Assembly (NCBI GenBank): GCA_900104855.1
Contig: FNSS01000001.1
Span: forward strand, 6,643,001-6,707,000
Direction of reading: 5' to 3'
Source: Rhizobiales bacterium GAS188
GTDB taxonomy: Bacteria > Pseudomonadota > Alphaproteobacteria > Rhizobiales > Beijerinckiaceae
Length of the DNA stretch: 64,000 bases
Both the position numbers and the translations under genes were made by a program. The notes beneath the pieces are model-generated. The model did no database searches and was not told the DNA's origin. It worked only from the letters and a program-made list of their open reading frames with translations. Below, in pieces: positions 53,213-60,865 of this stretch; within the stretch, counting starts at the first letter, position 1, and each line of letters begins with the position of its first letter.

Positions 53213-54694
53213 TCAGGGAAAGACCGGATCTCCATAAGGGTAGAAGCGGCTCAGATCGACATTCTTGTAGGGGAGGCCTTCGAGGCGCACCGTCCCGAGG
53301 AAAGGCTCGGGCGGCTCGACCAGCAGGATCGTCCTGGCAAAGCCGCTATCGTCGAAGCCGCGCCGGAAATGCACCCGCGACTTGATGGCGATGACCTTGA
53401 AGCCATCCGGGTCGTGCCCGAGCGCGCGCAAGGAAGAGGGCTCCATGATCTGCTCGAGATAAGGGCTGATCACCAGCACATTGTCGCGCCCGAACTTGAC
53501 GCTGACCCAGAGCTGCCCGGCGCCAGGGTGAAGCCCTTCACCGACCCCGATCACCGTTCCCTGGATGCGCACCGGATCGCCGGCCGATGCATCGACGCGA
53601 CCGCCGATCTCCATGTCGAAGGCGTCGCCGGGCTTCGCGCCGCGCCTCTTCAGAATCTCGGTGGCCTTGGCGTCGGTCAGCGTGGCGATGAGGGTGTGTG
53701 AAAGATCCTGGGCGATGATTTCCTTGAGGAGCCAGGTGGCGTAGCCGGAGCGGTCGCTGTGATCGGCCAGCACCACCGGCGCCTCTCCTTGCGCCACCGC
53801 CGCCTTGGCCAGAGCCACGCCCTCGGAAATGCTGTGGATCCGGGTGGAATTCAGAAGCACTTTGCGCTGGCGCCAGGCAGCGCCGGCCATGTCGTTGCCG
53901 ATCCTCCGCGCAAGCTCGGCATCGGCGTTGGTCAGGACCTGGACCGTCATCCCGACATCCGGAACATCCGCAAAGGGGAAGCCGAAGAACAGGTTCACAT
54001 AGGCGTCCGGCTCACGCGCCTCCCAGGTCAAGGCGCGCTGCACCAGATCCATCCAGGGAGAGGCGCCGGTCCATTGCAGCACGGTCGGCGAGATGATCGG
54101 CACCTTGATGGTTACATGGGTCGGCTTGTAATCCCCTCGGATCGCCCGCACCAAGCTCCGCGCCGCGCGCTCCCCTTGCAGATACATGTCGTAATGGGGG
54201 AAATATTTGACCGTGAACGCCATGTCGGCATGGCGCAGGAACTCCTCATCCTCATTGCCATGCGGGTCGAAGGTCGCGGCGATGAAGGCGCGCGGCCCCA
54301 GCGCCTCGCGCACCCTGCGGGCGAGCTCGGCCTCGGGGCGCGGCACGTCGCGCACGCCCATGGCGCCATGCAGGCAGAGATAAGCGCCGTCGAACGGCCC
54401 CTGCGCCCTGATCTCGGAGATCATCCTGCCGACGAAAGTCTCGAAGGCCTCTTGCGTGATCCAGCCGGATCCTGTGCCCGTCTTCGGCCAATAGGGCGAT
54501 TCGATGCCGACCAGCTCGACCCCGTCGAATTCCCGGGCGACCTTCACGAAGCCGCCCATATAGGCTTTGGGATCCCAGGCGAGCAGTTCCTCGCCCTTGG
54601 CGGGCGATCCCTGACCGACGAAATCCTCGAGCGTCGTGTCGTTCGCCAGGAAGGTCACGGTCTCATGGCAGAAATACAGAACTGCGATCCGCAT
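53213..54694 (-). CDS. M81 family metallopeptidase (MlrC-like)
   Basis: The 493-residue protein of the M81/MlrC family was first known for hydrolysing linearised microcystin; most members have unknown substrates. The N-terminal domain has CHETVTF near residue 10, the core LCLHGAMG (106-113), and the probable zinc-site motifs FDPHGN (142-147) and FPHYDMY (165-171). The C-terminal domain contains VVLADHSDRSGYATWLLKE where the family usually has a Gly-rich NPGGG-type loop, so that loop has diverged. It follows the SGNH hydrolase gene by 27 bases on the same strand, so both may be one transcript. No signal peptide is seen. Confidence 0.82.
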   Translation of the reverse strand: MRIAVLYFCHETVTFLANDTTLEDFVGQGSPAKGEELLAWDPKAYMGGFVKVAREFDGVELVGIESPYWPKTGTGSGWITQEAFETFVGRMISEIRAQGPFDGAYLCLHGAMGVRDVPRPEAELARRVREALGPRAFIAATFDPHGNEDEEFLRHADMAFTVKYFPHYDMYLQGERAARSLVRAIRGDYKPTHVTIKVPIISPTVLQWTGASPWMDLVQRALTWEAREPDAYVNLFFGFPFADVPDVGMTVQVLTNADAELARRIGNDMAGAAWRQRKVLLNSTRIHSISEGVALAKAAVAQGEAPVVLADHSDRSGYATWLLKEIIAQDLSHTLIATLTDAKATEILKRRGAKPGDAFDMEIGGRVDASAGDPVRIQGTVIGVGEGLHPGAGQLWVSVKFGRDNVLVISPYLEQIMEPSSLRALGHDPDGFKVIAIKSRVHFRRGFDDSGFARTILLVEPPEPFLGTVRLEGLPYKNVDLSRFYPYGDPVFP

Positions 54695-54721
54695 CGGCGA
54701 CGTCAGCTCACTATGCGGCGT

Positions 54722-55558
54722 TCATTGGGATGCGCTGACGGCGACCGAGGCCTCGTTGGCGAAGGTCGAGGGTTCCGCCATCCGGCCGATCTCGTTCGTC
54801 AGGGCCTCGGCGAGGCAGGCATAGCCCTTGTCGTTCATGTGGAAATGGTCGGAGGCGAGCGCCGCGAGGAGATCGGCTTCGCCTTGCGCGCTCCACCGCT
54901 TCATCATCGCATAGCGCCGGAAGACCGGCACATGCTGGTCATCCCCGATCGCCTTGATGATCGCCACGAAGCGTTCATAGCGCTCAAGGTCGCGGATGCC
55001 GGGGAAATATTGCGGGTCCAGCATGACGAGATCGACGCCCGCGGCGTGGGCCGCCGTCACGCCGCGCAGCACCAGGCTGCGGAATGCCTCAGGGTCATCG
55101 CCGCTGATCGCATCATTGGTGCCGAGCTGCCAGATGACCAGATCGAATCGCTGCGTCGCGAGCTGGCGCTCCAGGCGATCGACCGTGGCGGCGACCGTCT
55201 CGCCGCCGATGCCGGCATTGACGACCGATAGCGGATCTTGCGGCCAGCGCGTCCTCAGACCCGCCTCGAGCCGTGCCGGGTAAGTGTGCCCCGCCGAGGA
55301 TGCCCCGATGCCTTGTGTCGATGAGGATCCGATCGCCAGGATGCGGATCGGCATGAGCTTCTGCAGCTTGCGTCCGACGAGGCCAAGCCGCGTGAGCGCC
55401 CCGATCGATGGGGCGGGGCCGCACCTCCTGCCGGTCGCCGGCGCACCCGCATCCGAGGTCGCGCGCGAGCCGTCGGGATGCAGAAAAGCGCCTGCGATCA
55501 GCGCGCAAACCACCACCGCGACGCGGCTCATGCCGCGACCTTGTCGCCCCATCCGCAT
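54722..55558 (-). CDS. SGNH/GDSL hydrolase family protein, probably periplasmic
   Basis: The 278-residue protein has a hydrophobic N-terminal segment (RVAVVVCALIAGAFLHPDG, 12-30) that looks like a signal peptide or anchor. The SGNH blocks are complete: IGSSSTQG (77-83, nucleophile Ser about 79), NAGIGGE (114-120), LGTND (145-149) and the catalytic Asp-x-x-His in SDHFHMND (D237, H240). It could be a lipase, esterase or carbohydrate acyl-transfer enzyme. The start at 55558 has GGGAAGA about eight bases upstream. It is divergent from opgC, and a degenerate paralogue lies on opgC's other side, so a glucan-acyl role is proposed as inference. Confidence 0.8.
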   Translation of the reverse strand: MRMGRQGRGMSRVAVVVCALIAGAFLHPDGSRATSDAGAPATGRRCGPAPSIGALTRLGLVGRKLQKLMPIRILAIGSSSTQGIGASSAGHTYPARLEAGLRTRWPQDPLSVVNAGIGGETVAATVDRLERQLATQRFDLVIWQLGTNDAISGDDPEAFRSLVLRGVTAAHAAGVDLVMLDPQYFPGIRDLERYERFVAIIKAIGDDQHVPVFRRYAMMKRWSAQGEADLLAALASDHFHMNDKGYACLAEALTNEIGRMAEPSTFANEASVAVSASQ

Positions 55559-55826
55559 ATATGGTCTTCCCTGTTTGCATGGGGCGTAGGCGAGCCAGGG
55601 TGAACCCAAGCTGAATGGGCTCGGCCCCTGCATTGCCGGGCGACACACCTTTGCGCGACAGCTCGGCTCGGCTCCATCGCCCGCAAGCTCGGCCTTAGAT
55701 CGTCAAACAGCCGCCGCATTTCGGATGAGTATGGTCAGCGGGCGGCTTCACGCCGGTTGTGACATTCGCGGGCTGGGGAATGGAACCGGGCGGCGTGTGG
55801 CGCAGCTAGGCGACTGGAGAGAAGAG

Positions 55827-56969
55827 ATGATGTCGCCAAGGGCCGATCGTGTTCCCGCCGATCGTGTTGTCAGCGTCGATTTTTGGCGTGGCATCGCTCT
55901 CGCGATCATTTTCATCGATCATATGCCGGGCGGCTTTCTCGCCCATCTCACGCCGAGGAATTTCGGCTTCTCGGATGCGGCCGAAATCTTCGTCTTCCTC
56001 GCGGGCATCGCTGCGTCATTCGCCTATTTCAAGCGGCACGGAGAGGCGGTCCGCGACATCTTCAAGATCGGGAGGCGGGTTTTCACGCTCTACACCACGC
56101 ATATCGTGGTGCTGGTTTTGTGCGGCGGCATCATCGCCTATACGAGCCTTGCCGCCCAAGATCCGCGCTTTCTCGAAATGATGCAGTTCGACCAGGTGGC
56201 GAAGGACCCGCTGCCGGCGCTGGTCGGCATAGCGACCCTGTTGTTCCAGCCGAGCAGTCTCAACATCCTGCCGCTCTACATCGTGCTCCTGGCGCTGGCG
56301 CCGGCCCTGATCCTCCTGGTGCGATATGATATGCGCCTGGCGCTTCTCGCTTCGGGCTCGCTCTATCTCCTGACCCAGTTCTTCGACCTGACGCTGCCGA
56401 GCTATCCCAATCCCGATGCCTGGTTCTTCAATCCGTTCGCCTGGCAGTTCCTGTTCACCTTGGGGCTGTGCTGCGGCATGCTCATCTCCCGGCACCGGCG
56501 CCTGGCATCCAACAAGGCGCTGACCGTCGCCTCGATCCTCTACCTCCTCGTCTCGCTGGTCGTGGTCCATGGCGGCTTCGTCGGCGGCTATGATCTCTCC
56601 CCGCTGCCGCGCTTCCTCTGGGACCAGGACAAGACGAACCTCTCCTTGCCGCGCCTCCTGCATTTCGGGGCGCTCGTCTATCTCGTCACCCGCTTGCCGG
56701 TCGATGCCTGGATCAGGGGGCGTCTTCCCTGCCTGCCTTTGATCTTCATGGGCCGGCATTCGCTCCCCGTTTTCTCTTTTGGCGTCGTGCTGAGCATGGT
56801 CGGGCAGGGCTTGAAGATCTTCTATGCCGGCTCGGACGGCGTCGATGTCTTCGCGGTTTCCGTTGGCCTTGCCTTGCAAATAGGTCTAGCCTGGATACTG
56901 GAATGGCAGAGGACGGGACTGACCAGGGCCGGCGCACCGGCCGAGCAGGCCGCCGCGCGAGCCTCCTGA
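55827..56969 (+). CDS. opgC: OpgC-domain membrane acyltransferase (glucan succinyltransferase family)
   Basis: The protein has 380 residues with about ten helices. The start VSVDFWRGIALAIIFIDHMPGGF is the OpgC signature, and NFGFSDAAEIFVFLAGIAASFAY follows. OpgC proteins attach succinyl groups to periplasmic glucans. ATG 55827 or 55830 is preceded by GGAGAGAAGAG. The next gene begins inside its 3' end, with 67 bases of overlap. opgH and opgG lie 7 kb away around 44.8-48.7 kb, so backbone synthesis and substitution genes are near each other. It is divergent from one SGNH gene and overlaps another. Confidence 0.88.
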   Translation: MMSPRADRVPADRVVSVDFWRGIALAIIFIDHMPGGFLAHLTPRNFGFSDAAEIFVFLAGIAASFAYFKRHGEAVRDIFKIGRRVFTLYTTHIVVLVLCGGIIAYTSLAAQDPRFLEMMQFDQVAKDPLPALVGIATLLFQPSSLNILPLYIVLLALAPALILLVRYDMRLALLASGSLYLLTQFFDLTLPSYPNPDAWFFNPFAWQFLFTLGLCCGMLISRHRRLASNKALTVASILYLLVSLVVVHGGFVGGYDLSPLPRFLWDQDKTNLSLPRLLHFGALVYLVTRLPVDAWIRGRLPCLPLIFMGRHSLPVFSFGVVLSMVGQGLKIFYAGSDGVDVFAVSVGLALQIGLAWILEWQRTGLTRAGAPAEQAAARAS

Positions 56970-57640
56970 CGGCTCTCGTCTCGGCCTGCCTCGTGGCGAC
57001 GCCGGCGATGGCGGGTGTCGCTGCGGCTTGTCGCGTGCCCGACCCCTATATTCATTTTGGCACCAATCTGCAGCGCACCGAGCGCCTGATCGACCTGAAG
57101 CGCCCGATCCGCACCCTCGTGGTCGGACCGGCCATCGAAGGCCCGGAGGTGATCGAGCGGCGCCACTCCCATCTGGCTCAGGCCCTGGCGCAGCGCCTTC
57201 CCGGAGTGGATTTCGCTCTCCTCGACGGCTGGCGCGGCTCGCGCGTCGCGGAGGAGGATTTCGATCGGTTGCGCAGCGAGGTCGCCGAGACGAAGCCCGA
57301 TCTGATCTTATGGGAAGTCGGGACGCCCGACGCGCTCGCGGCCTCCGATCCGGAGGAGTTCGGGGATGTGCTGATCCGCGCGGCCCGCTGGGTGAAAGCA
57401 CAGGACATCGACTTCGTGTTCATCGACCCGCCTTATCTGCCGCATGTCCGCCACGAGCCGCTCTACGGCAAGATGGTCCGCACCATCAGCGCGGTCTCGG
57501 TCGAGGCGAGGGTCAATCTGTTCCGCCGCTATGCGGCGATGGAATATCTCGACCGGGCCCCTCTCAAGGCCGGCGCCGGACGCCCGCATTGCATGTCGGA
57601 GCTCCTCGCCGAAGCGATCGTGCGGGCGGTGACCCGCTAG
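56903..57640 (+). CDS. Degenerate SGNH-like paralogue overlapping opgC
   Basis: The protein has 245 residues with an N-terminal signal-like segment (SLLTALVSACLVATPAMAG, cleavage near AMAG). It is clearly homologous to the SGNH gene at 54.7-55.6 kb: PDLILWEVGTPDALAASDPEEF aligns with FDLVIWQLGTNDAISGDDPEAF, and VNLFRRYAAMEYL with VPVFRRYAMMKRW. The catalytic residues are gone. Where the paralogue has IGSSSTQG this protein has VGPAIEG, GTND is GTPD, and the Asp-x-x-His site is GRPHC. It is likely a non-catalytic or binding paralogue. It overlaps opgC by 67 bases and should be translated with it. Confidence 0.7.
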   Translation: MAEDGTDQGRRTGRAGRRASLLTALVSACLVATPAMAGVAAACRVPDPYIHFGTNLQRTERLIDLKRPIRTLVVGPAIEGPEVIERRHSHLAQALAQRLPGVDFALLDGWRGSRVAEEDFDRLRSEVAETKPDLILWEVGTPDALAASDPEEFGDVLIRAARWVKAQDIDFVFIDPPYLPHVRHEPLYGKMVRTISAVSVEARVNLFRRYAAMEYLDRAPLKAGAGRPHCMSELLAEAIVRAVTR

Positions 57641-57654
57641 CGGAGCGTCGGGCG

Positions 57655-57698
57655 CTCCAAACCTTCATGCTCCAAACCTTCATGCTCCACGCTTCATG
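57655..57698. repeat. 15-bp tandem repeat at the 3' end of the methyltransferase gene
   Basis: CTCCAAACCTTCATG occurs exactly at 57655-57669 and 57670-57684. A 14-base degenerate third copy at 57685-57698 covers the methyltransferase stop codon. Confidence 0.9.
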
Positions 57699-58506
57699 CC
57701 GGCTTGCGTCCGAACACCTGCGTGACCACGAAGCTCGTCCCGCTTGTCGCAGCGTCGCCGCAGAGCCGTTCGCATTCGGCAATGGCAAGGTCGAGCTCGT
57801 CCTCGCTCATCAGGCCGCCGGCGACGATGCGGGCGCGCAGCGACGTGGCGAATTGGATCGGAAGCCGCAAATAAGGATGCCGGTCTTGCAATGCGACGAC
57901 GGCCGCCCGCAGCCGCACCTCCTCGAGCCCTCGCCGGCGCAGCATGGCAAGCGTGCGGCGACCCGCGTCGAAATCCCCGCCGCCCGCACGGAAGGCGGCA
58001 AGGATGGCATCTTTGAGCCTGGTCCAGGCCGGGTGCGGCGGATAGCAGCTCCAACTCGCGGAGTCGGGCTCCTGGATCGCGACGATGCCGCCGGGTTTGA
58101 CCAGGCGGTGCAACTCGGAGAGCAGCGCCTCGTCGCGGCCGGCGGGGGCGAAGACGAAGCGAACATGGACGAGATCGAATGCGGCGTCGGGCAGTGAGGA
58201 CGCATAGGCATCGTCCTCGATGATTTCGACATTGTCGAGCTTGTTCTGTTCCACGAAGGAGCGGGCGGCTGCGAGCTGCTGCGCGTCGCGATCGAGCCCG
58301 ACGACGGATCCAGCCTCGCCGACACGCTTGGCCAACGGGCCGAGAATGCCCATGGCGCCGCAGCCGAGATCGAGACAACGCCAACCCGAAGCGATGCCGA
58401 TCTGGTCGAGCCAAGCCTCGCTTTCGGGCTCCCACACCCGGGCCTGCAACCGCAAGCGCTCCAATTCGCTCGCGGCGTTGTTCAGGAGGTATTCCTTATT
58501 GGCCAT
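57694..58506 (-). CDS. Class I SAM-dependent methyltransferase of unknown substrate
   Basis: This 270-residue Rossmann-fold methyltransferase has motif I CLDLGCGAMGILGPLA near residue 48, the acidic DRDAQQL and DDAYASSLPDAAFDLVHVRF. The post-I region and HRLVKPGGIVAIQEPD match UbiE-like/ArsM-like enzymes. The C-terminal part is helical and family-neutral. The start is ATG 58506 (MANKEYLL) or 58515. It stands as a single gene between the SGNH paralogue and a small membrane protein. Nothing nearby shows a substrate. Confidence 0.78.
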   Translation of the reverse strand: MANKEYLLNNAASELERLRLQARVWEPESEAWLDQIGIASGWRCLDLGCGAMGILGPLAKRVGEAGSVVGLDRDAQQLAAARSFVEQNKLDNVEIIEDDAYASSLPDAAFDLVHVRFVFAPAGRDEALLSELHRLVKPGGIVAIQEPDSASWSCYPPHPAWTRLKDAILAAFRAGGGDFDAGRRTLAMLRRRGLEEVRLRAAVVALQDRHPYLRLPIQFATSLRARIVAGGLMSEDELDLAIAECERLCGDAATSGTSFVVTQVFGRKPA

Positions 58507-58563
58507 GGCGTTCAATTCGTCCCTGGTGGTGTTGGCCGCGATCGGTCTGCACGTTGCCGCTTA

Positions 58564-58950
58564 TCAGGGTTCGCCCCGCATCCGCCACGCCATGACGCAG
58601 AATATGCTCGTGCCCAGCACGAGGCCCAGAGCCGCCAAAGAGAGCAAGGCATGGGCAACCAAAGCGTGGGAATCCGCACTTGCCGTGAGATAGACGCCCA
58701 GCATGAAGAGCAGCGCTGAAGGGACGAACAGCCAGAAATGCGCGATCGCCAGGCGCGATTGCGCAAGCTCCGGCCAGCCACGATAGGCCAGTCCGAAAAT
58801 GCCGTGCGAGGTCCAGCCGACAAGATTGATATGCGCGTGAACCGACACATAGGCGAAACTCTGCGCCATGCCCATGCCCATGCCGAAGAACATCCCCACC
58901 ACGAGATAGGTCGCCGCCAGGGCCAGGAAAGTTGCATCCAATCGCGCCAT
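58564..58950 (-). CDS. Small four-helix membrane protein resembling the haem-copper oxidase subunit I N-terminus
   Basis: The protein has 128 residues with four hydrophobic segments: LALAATYLVVGMFFGMGMGM, the stretch around FAYVSVHAHINLVGW, RLAIAHFWLFVPSALLFMLGVYLT, and the C-terminal ALLSLAALGLVLGTSIFCVMAW. The HAHINLVGW segment is like the haem-ligand helix of cbb3-type oxidases and NO reductases, but the protein is only a quarter of the enzyme size. Catalytic copper ligands cannot be located. It is best described as an orphan oxidase-like membrane protein, possibly haem-binding. ATG 58950 follows GAGGAGGA at six bases. Confidence 0.65.
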   Translation of the reverse strand: MARLDATFLALAATYLVVGMFFGMGMGMAQSFAYVSVHAHINLVGWTSHGIFGLAYRGWPELAQSRLAIAHFWLFVPSALLFMLGVYLTASADSHALVAHALLSLAALGLVLGTSIFCVMAWRMRGEP

Positions 58951-58970
58951 CCGCATTCCTCCTCGATAAG

Positions 58971-59009
58971 GACGATCCATTCGAACGCGACAAAGACGAT
59001 CCATTCGAA
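58971..59009. repeat. Direct repeat of 15 bp with a 24-bp period
   Basis: GACGATCCATTCGAA occurs at 58971-58985 and 58995-59009, just upstream of the oxidase-like gene in its 5' leader. Confidence 0.85.
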
Positions 59010-59204
59010 GCTTGGAACCCGACATCGAGATCAGCGTTGAAGGAAGAGGAGCCATAGTCGTGGCCGTCGAGAATCTCCGCGTCGCGCAGTGCGACCGGTC
59101 GGATGCGAGATGCGGTGCGGCATCGGGTTCGGGCGCGCGTGTTCGCGGGTCGGGCGATCCGAACACGCACGACGGGCGGGATGCGGAACATGGATGCGAG
59201 GATG

Positions 59205-59357
59205 TCAAATGCTGTCTCCTGACAATGCCGATGAGGCCGCGAGCGCGCGCGAAACCTCCTCGTTCCCGGAGCCGACCTCGGCGCGGGTCGCATCGGCGTT
59301 GCCGACAGCGGCCATGAGCGCCATGACAGCGGTGCTGCCGAGAAGAATGGGCCTCAT
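59205..59357 (-). CDS. Small putative exported peptide (50 residues)
   Basis: MRPILLGSTAVMALMAAVGNADATR shows a short basic N-terminus, a hydrophobic core and a probable cleavage after NADA. A polar 25-residue segment ending ALSGDSI follows. The ribosome binding site is weak. It lies upstream of the oxidase-like gene on the same strand. It is too short for a family call and may be a chance frame. Confidence 0.35.
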   Translation of the reverse strand: MRPILLGSTAVMALMAAVGNADATRAEVGSGNEEVSRALAASSALSGDSI

Positions 59358-59790
59358 CCAAAATCCCTTGTGCTGCGCGCCGCGTCGGCGCGCGCTTCGT
59401 CTTCCCATGGGAATGCGAAGACGTCGGGACACATAGCCGCGTCGGAGGCGCAATTCTTTAGCGCGCACCGAATAGGACTTAGCGACTACCGAAATTCTCC
59501 GATGAATTGTGTCATCTGTTGCAATTCTGCTGCAGCGCCAGTGATTGGGACTGGTCTGGCCGGCTCCTCGCGAGCCTTGCCGGTCCGCATGGCTTGTTCA
59601 CGCGCCTCGCAGCGCATTTGGCTTGCAGGTCAATTGGCTCGCAGGTCGCTTCTCTTGACCATGGCCGAACAGGATTTGGACGAGACCGAAATCTCGCGAC
59701 GATGTGAACTCTGCATTGCGGTCTCGCGAGATGACCGCTGCCAATCCCGCATGTATCTGCGTGCAGTCTCGTCGTCGCATAGATCGGGCC
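59358..59790. other. Intergenic region with no supported gene
   Basis: The 433 bases hold the promoters of the divergent small peptide and AraC-like genes. Several long antisense frames cross it but show no protein-like pattern. CGCATTTGGCTTGCAGG and a following GGCTCGCAGG form a loose direct repeat near 59620-59650. Confidence 0.4.
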
Positions 59791-60787
59791 ATGACTTTGA
59801 ACGCAAGCAATGCCGCTACATTTCGGTTGTCGACGGATGATATGTTGCCACGCGACGGGATCGCCCTGGTTCGCGAAGCCGCGGGGCGCCTTTATTCGCG
59901 TCTCGAAATCGAGCCGATCGGCGATGCGCCGTTGAGCGTCACGGTCGAGCAGCAATCCTGGCCATCGGCCTCGCTCATATTCTGCGACACCAACCCGCTC
60001 AGCCTTGTGCGGACGCCGCAGCTCATTCGCGACGCCGATGGCGACTTTCGCTTGATCGCGCGTGTCGAAGGTGCGCGCTACCAATTCGCGGCAAACGGCG
60101 TCGACGAACTCATGAATGGAGAGGATGCCGCCTTGCTGTCCAACAGCGCGGCCGGGCGGATCAGTCTTCTCGGGCGATGCCCGGTGCACCGCCATACGCA
60201 TCCGTCGTGACCCTCTCGCGGCCGCGGTGCGAGGGCTCGACGATCGGCCCATCCGGCGGGCGAGGCCGGCCTCCCAAGCCTTGCATCTCCTGAGAGGCTA
60301 TGTCGAGCTGTTGCGCCGGCAAGGACCCGCGACCGAGGCCGCGTTGGCCCATCAGATCGGCAATCATCTGATCGATCTCGTGGCGCTCGCACTTGGACCG
60401 ACGGAAGAGACGCAGATGCGTGCGACGGCCGGTGCCACGCGCGCCGCGCGTCTTGCGACCATCCGTGCCGACGCTCTCGCCAATCTGTCGGAATCGAGCC
60501 TGTCGGCCAAGACCATCGCCCGTCGCCACGGGATCACCGACCGCTACGTGCATGTCCTGTTCGAGGAGACCGGCCAGAGTTTCAATCGTTTCGTCGAGGA
60601 GGCGCGGCTCAGACGCGCCTTCGTACTGCTGACCGAGCCCGGGCGCGCGGAAAGGCGGATCGGCGAGATTGCGACCGAGGTCGGCTTTGCCGCGCTCTCC
60701 ACCTTCGATCGCGCTTTCCGGCGTCGCTTCGGCGATACTCCGACAGGAGTGCGCCGCCAGCGTCTGGACGATCTCGTAAGAGATTGA
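59791..60787 (+). pseudogene. Frameshifted AraC-family transcription regulator
   Basis: The first frame starts at 59791 (MTLNASN) and codes a sensing domain to about 60180, then runs to a stop at 60208-60210 (PVHRHTHPS). The natural continuation is one base out of phase: from 60182 the second frame gives RCTAIRIRRDPLAAAV and carries on to 60787. The C-terminal part has the AraC HTH pattern (LSAKTIARRHGITDRYVHVLFEETGQSF and IATEVGFAALSTFDRAFRRRFGDTP). One extra base near ATGCCCGG at 60177-60184 explains the shift. This is either a real mutation that inactivates the regulator or an assembly error. The N-terminal half is the ligand or partner domain of unknown type. Confidence 0.75.
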
Positions 60788-60865
60788 AGCTGTGCGCAGC
60801 CGAGCTGGCCTGAATACTGAATGAGTTTTGTATGTGAAGGATCAGGGATTGGCGTCGGATCGCCC

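Noticed and set aside
59512..60252. 246-residue minus-strand frame over the AraC-like gene
   Set aside because: It shows no fold-like pattern. The plus-strand reading gives an AraC regulator once the frameshift is allowed for.
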